Assembly (NCBI GenBank): GCA_023129265.1
Contig: JAGMCJ010000061.1
Span: 1 to 8,019 of the forward strand
Direction: 5' to 3'
DNA: 8,019 nucleotides
From: Thermoplasmata archaeon
GTDB taxonomy: Archaea; Thermoplasmatota; Thermoplasmata; RBG-16-68-12; JAGMCJ01
The translations under genes were made by a program, and so were the position numbers. This document shows positions 5,354 to 8,019 of this stretch, one piece after another; within the stretch, counting starts at the first letter, position 1; each line of letters opens with the position of its first letter. Below the pieces are notes generated by a model, which saw only the letters and a list, made by a program, of their open reading frames with translations, was not told the origin of the DNA and made no database searches.

Positions 5354-6637
5354 CTATAGATACGTAATCACGAGCAGGATGTTGACCACGATAATGCAGA
5401 TTATCGTGACAGGCAAAGCAGACTTCATGTATTCCGACCAGCTGATATCCAATCCGTGCTTCTCGGCCACCGCCAGACCAACGACGTTGGCAGATGCTCC
5501 AATGGGGGTCGCATTCCCACCGATGTCGCAACCAAGAGCAGTGCTCCAAGTCATCGGGCCGAGGGGGCCGGTTCCTTCCGCGGCCAAGCTCTGCAACACT
5601 GGAACCATCGCCGCTGCAAAGGGTGCATTGTCAAGCAATGCCGAGAAGAGAAAGGAAATCCATAGCAGCATGGTTAGTAGGATCAACAGGTTACTTCCCG
5701 CCACTCCGGTCACCCAAGAGGCCACGTCGGCTAAGACGCCGCTTTTGTCCAGACCCCCGACGACGATGAACAGCCCGGCGAGGAATAGAAGCGTGTGCCA
5801 GTCGATCTTCTCCACCAGGTCCGGCATGTCCTTGCCGCCAAGCATGAGTACGATTGTTGCACCGAGCACCGCCACGAAGGCGACCAGGAGGTCGAGCAGG
5901 TGATGCAACACGAGCAGTGTCACGGTGAATGCGAAGACAATCAACGAGATGCGGAGAAGCCGTAGATCCTTGATTGCCGAGGCGGGCTCGAGCTCTTCAT
6001 GTTCCTTCATGAGGGCCTCTGGGTCTACCTGCAGGCCCGTCCCTCCGCGGCGTCTCAGGAGATAGGCAAACAGACCCACGTTGACAAAGAACACGACAAC
6101 AGCGATGGGGCCTGTGTTTACAACGAAGTCCTGGAAATTGAAACCCAACGCGGTGCCCAGGATGATGTTGGGAGGATCGCCCACCATCGTGGACGCGCCC
6201 CCTATGTTGGCCGATGTGATTGCGGCTATGAGAAACGGTCCTGCACGCATTTTCAGGATATCGCACACCTCGATTATGAGGGCGGCCATGAACACGAGGA
6301 CTGTGATGCTGTCCATGAAGGCTGCGAGGATGGCCGAGAGAGCGGAGAAGGCTACGAAAATGCGAAGGGGCCGAAAGCGGCTCCATTTCAGTGCATGGAG
6401 ACCAACCCACCTGAAGAAACCGCTCTTGGAGAGAGCGGCAATGAGGACGAACATCCCGAAGATTAGGCCGAGAGCCTCCCATTGGATGACCTCGAGAATC
6501 CCGCGTTCGTCAAGCAGGCCGAGTCCTACCACGAGTACGGAGCCGAGGAGAACGGCGGTCGTCCTGTGGACCTTTCTCGAAAGGATGAGGGCGTAAACGA
6601 CGACCAGTATCGAAACCGCAAGAATCTTCTCTATCAA
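5354..6637 (-). CDS. ArsB/NhaD-like ion permease (ion transporter superfamily)
   Basis: A 427-residue membrane protein with about 11-12 spans, made of two related halves, typical of the ArsB/NhaD/SLC13 (citrate-transporter, PF03600) superfamily. Half one has MDSITVLVFM (108-117) and the re-entrant loop ANIGGASTMVGDPPNI (143-158). Half two has LDNAPFAAAMVP (335-346) and CDIGGNATPIGASANVVG (370-387). The central loop (about 195-225) is charged and cytoplasmic. Substrate could be Na+/H+, an oxyanion such as arsenite, or a carboxylate; the sequence does not decide, and no arsR or arsA is nearby. The start is TTG: no in-frame ATG or GTG lies between it and the upstream stop at 6673-6671, and GGGATGG just before it is a weak ribosome site. 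In two short stretches I checked, third-position GC is about 64%, against about 80-85% in samples of neighbouring genes, which hints at a separate origin. Confidence 0.92.
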   Translation of the reverse strand: MIEKILAVSILVVVYALILSRKVHRTTAVLLGSVLVVGLGLLDERGILEVIQWEALGLIFGMFVLIAALSKSGFFRWVGLHALKWSRFRPLRIFVAFSALSAILAAFMDSITVLVFMAALIIEVCDILKMRAGPFLIAAITSANIGGASTMVGDPPNIILGTALGFNFQDFVVNTGPIAVVVFFVNVGLFAYLLRRRGGTGLQVDPEALMKEHEELEPASAIKDLRLLRISLIVFAFTVTLLVLHHLLDLLVAFVAVLGATIVLMLGGKDMPDLVEKIDWHTLLFLAGLFIVVGGLDKSGVLADVASWVTGVAGSNLLILLTMLLWISFLFSALLDNAPFAAAMVPVLQSLAAEGTGPLGPMTWSTALGCDIGGNATPIGASANVVGLAVAEKHGLDISWSEYMKSALPVTIICIIVVNILLVITYL

Positions 6638-6670
6638 TCCATCCCTAGCGGACTCGTATGTCGAATCGGT

Positions 6671-6681
6671 CTAAAAACTTA
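6671..6681 (-). promoter_or_regulatory. Possible TATA-like box for the permease gene
   Basis: The minus strand reads TAAGTTTTTAG, centred about 39 bases upstream of the TTG start at 6637. It would give a leader of about 12 bases that includes GGGATGG. It is the most AT-rich stretch in the gap between hutI and the permease, and the two genes are probably separate transcription units. Confidence 0.33.
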
Positions 6682-6712
6682 GCGATTCCGGCTTGTGTGC
6701 CCATGTGAGAAG

Positions 6713-6808
6713 TGCAACGATTATTAGCCGGAGGCGGGAGGGAGAAGGACGGCCATCATGGTTGGAGCCGGAATGGTGCCAAGAGGGGAGGTCGACATAA
6801 TCGTTGCA
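6713..6808. repeat. 12-bp perfect inverted repeat in the hutI-permease gap
   Basis: TGCAACGATTAT at 6713-6724 is the exact reverse complement of ATAATCGTTGCA at 6797-6808, with 72 bases between the arms. The right arm lies within the apparent antiporter remnant (it encodes its IIVA residues); the left arm lies directly before the remnant begins. It could be a scar of a rearrangement, a paired operator, or a coincidence. No transposase, target duplication or T-run is present. Confidence 0.6.
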
Positions 6809-6826
6809 ATGAACGGCCGAATCTAG
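6728..6826 (+). pseudogene. Decayed fragment of a KefB-like cation/proton antiporter
   Basis: The plus-strand frame between stops at 6725-6727 and 6824-6826 encodes 32 residues containing RRTAIMVGAGMVPRGEVDII followed by VAMNGRI. The GMxPRGEVxxIxA pattern is a hallmark of a late transmembrane helix in KefB/NapA-type (CPA2, PF00999) antiporters, as I recall the family; no search was run. An intact protein would have about 350 residues before this and about 30 after, so the piece is truncated at both ends. It does not match the intact antiporter in this window, which has GRGVAAAVLA at the comparable place, so it is not a local copy. Its last codons overlap the 3' end of hutI by three bases on the opposite strand. 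A chance match is possible because the piece is short. Confidence 0.5.
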
Positions 6827-8019
6827 CTTTCCCTCTTGTGGATTATCTCTCCGCTCTTGATGACGATCTCGACGCAGTTCCAGTCGAACATGTACGGGAC
6901 GTGGAGATAGCCAGGAACGTCAAGCACAAGAAGGTCCGCGACCTTTCCTACGTCCAGACTGCCCATCTTCTCTCCCCGCCCGACGGCGTACGCTGCGTTA
7001 ATCGTAGAGGCCACTATCGCCTCTTCGGGCGTCATCCTCATCTTGTAGCAGGCCAGGCTGATGACGGTCTGCATGGAGGTGACCCAGCAGTTCGGATTGA
7101 GGTCGCTGGCAATCGCAACGGGTATCTCCATCTCGATCATCTTCCGAGCGTTGGCGAAGCTTTCTTCCATCGACAACAGGGGAACGGCGGGAAGCAGAAC
7201 GGCTACGACGCCGCTCTCGGCCATTCTCATCATGTCCTCTTCAGAGGTCTGTAGCAGATGGTCCGCGGTTATGGCGCCGACCTCAGCGGCCACGCGGGCC
7301 CCTCCGCTGGATGTGAACTCGTCAGCGTGAATCTTGCTCTTTAGACCGAAGGTCTGCCCCTTCTCTAGGATCCTCTTGGACTCCTCGGGGGTGAAGTAGC
7401 CTTCCTCACAGAAGACGTCGCAGAACTCCACCAGTCCCCCCCTGGCAGCGGCGGGTATCATCTCTTCCTCAAGAAGAGAGAGGTAGCCTTCCCTGTCCTC
7501 GGCGAACTCCTCGGGAATGGCGTGCGCGCCGAGGAATGTGCGAACAATGTCAACTGGATGCCTCTCGTCGAGGTTCGCGGCAACGGTGAGCATCTTGATC
7601 TCGTCATCGGTCGTGAGCCCGTAGCCGCTCTTGGCCTCCAGCGCAGTCGTTCCGTTGAGAAGCATCTGGTCCAGTCGCCGACTGGCCTGGTCGAAGAGCT
7701 CGGACTCGGAAGCCGCTCTCGTCTCCCGAACGGTCCTCTGGATCCCTCCGCCTCTCTTTGCGATCTCGAGATAGGAAGCCCCTTCGACCTTCCAGGAGAG
7801 TTCGTTCGCTCTCTGTCCCGCGAAGACCAGGTGCGTGTGCGGGTCGACAAAGCCAGGCATCACGATCTTGCCCGCAGCGTCGATCACCTCATAGTCGCGC
7901 TCGGACCTCCCCCGCATCAGGTCCTCGTACTTGCCGACGCGCTGTATCCTTCCTCCTGCGATCAGGACAGACGCGTCGGTCTGGATCCCCAGTTCCCGCA
8001 TCTCCGCCCCTCGCAGCGG
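6823..8019 (-). CDS. hutI: Imidazolonepropionase, N-terminus beyond window edge
   Basis: HutI hydrolyses 4-imidazolone-5-propanoate to N-formimino-L-glutamate, the third step of histidine breakdown (EC 3.5.2.7), in the cytoplasm. It belongs to the metal-dependent amidohydrolase family. The 398 visible residues contain PGFVDPHTHLVFAG (metal ligands His-x-His), an arginine-rich GGGIQRTVRETR segment, LEAKSGYGL, TFLGAHAIP (catalytic-site His), KIHADEF (metal His), TADHLLQ, LLPAVP and ASDLNPN (metal Asp). All key residues I expect are present. The frame stays open to the window edge with PLRGAE directly before an ATG at 8001, and GAEMRELGI is part of the conserved N-terminal region. That ATG is therefore internal, and only some 15-25 residues, including the true start, are missing. 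Other hut genes, if present, would lie to the right. The stop TAG is at 6825-6823. Confidence 0.96.
   Translation of the reverse strand, partial: PLRGAEMRELGIQTDASVLIAGGRIQRVGKYEDLMRGRSERDYEVIDAAGKIVMPGFVDPHTHLVFAGQRANELSWKVEGASYLEIAKRGGGIQRTVRETRAASESELFDQASRRLDQMLLNGTTALEAKSGYGLTTDDEIKMLTVAANLDERHPVDIVRTFLGAHAIPEEFAEDREGYLSLLEEEMIPAAARGGLVEFCDVFCEEGYFTPEESKRILEKGQTFGLKSKIHADEFTSSGGARVAAEVGAITADHLLQTSEEDMMRMAESGVVAVLLPAVPLLSMEESFANARKMIEMEIPVAIASDLNPNCWVTSMQTVISLACYKMRMTPEEAIVASTINAAYAVGRGEKMGSLDVGKVADLLVLDVPGYLHVPYMFDWNCVEIVIKSGEIIHKRES

Noticed and set aside
7999..8001. ATG at 8001 as the hutI start
   Set aside because: The frame stays open to the edge and the residues before it continue the conserved N-terminal region, so this Met is internal.
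1..8019. CRISPR array, tRNA or rRNA gene, insertion sequence, or defence island
   Set aside because: No regularly spaced repeats, tRNA-like folds, transposase motifs or defence-gene domains were seen, and the intergenic gaps are short.

Overview
The window looks like a stretch of a euryarchaeal chromosome, most likely Thermoplasmata or a relative, with a GC content in the high fifties by eye. The evidence is an archaeal-type KsgA/RsmA dimethyltransferase, a lysine/glutamate-rich coiled-coil protein of the archaeal COG1340 type, a sugar nucleotidyltransferase with a beta-helix tail, and TATA-like boxes about 27-34 nt upstream of several start codons. Several of those starts lack a Shine-Dalgarno sequence, which suggests leaderless or nearly leaderless transcripts. 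The exact taxon is an inference.

Left part, minus strand (1-646): three small genes read leftward. They are a 41-residue single-span membrane protein, a DUF2085 membrane protein, and a Cys-rich zinc-ribbon-like protein that runs off the left edge. Each has its own TATA-like box. Middle part, plus strand (754-5080): rsmA/ksgA (16S rRNA maturation), the coiled-coil protein, a nucleotidyltransferase four bases behind it (probably translationally coupled), and a CPA-family cation/proton antiporter with its own promoter. A 273-base convergent gap follows with no gene I can defend.

Right part, minus strand (5354-8019): an ArsB/NhaD-like ion permease that starts with TTG, then a 185-base gap, then hutI (imidazolonepropionase, histidine breakdown), whose N-terminus lies beyond the right edge. 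The gap holds what looks like a decayed plus-strand fragment of a different (KefB-like) cation/proton antiporter, plus a 12-bp perfect inverted repeat with one arm inside that fragment.

The genes do not form one pathway. They cover ribosome maturation, an uncharacterised coiled-coil/sugar-nucleotide pair, ion homeostasis (two intact transporters and one relic) and histidine catabolism. No tRNA, rRNA, CRISPR array, insertion sequence or defence cassette was seen. The most useful leads are the antiporter relic with its inverted repeat, the Ser-Asp ion-site variant in the intact antiporter, and the small three-gene minus-strand cluster.
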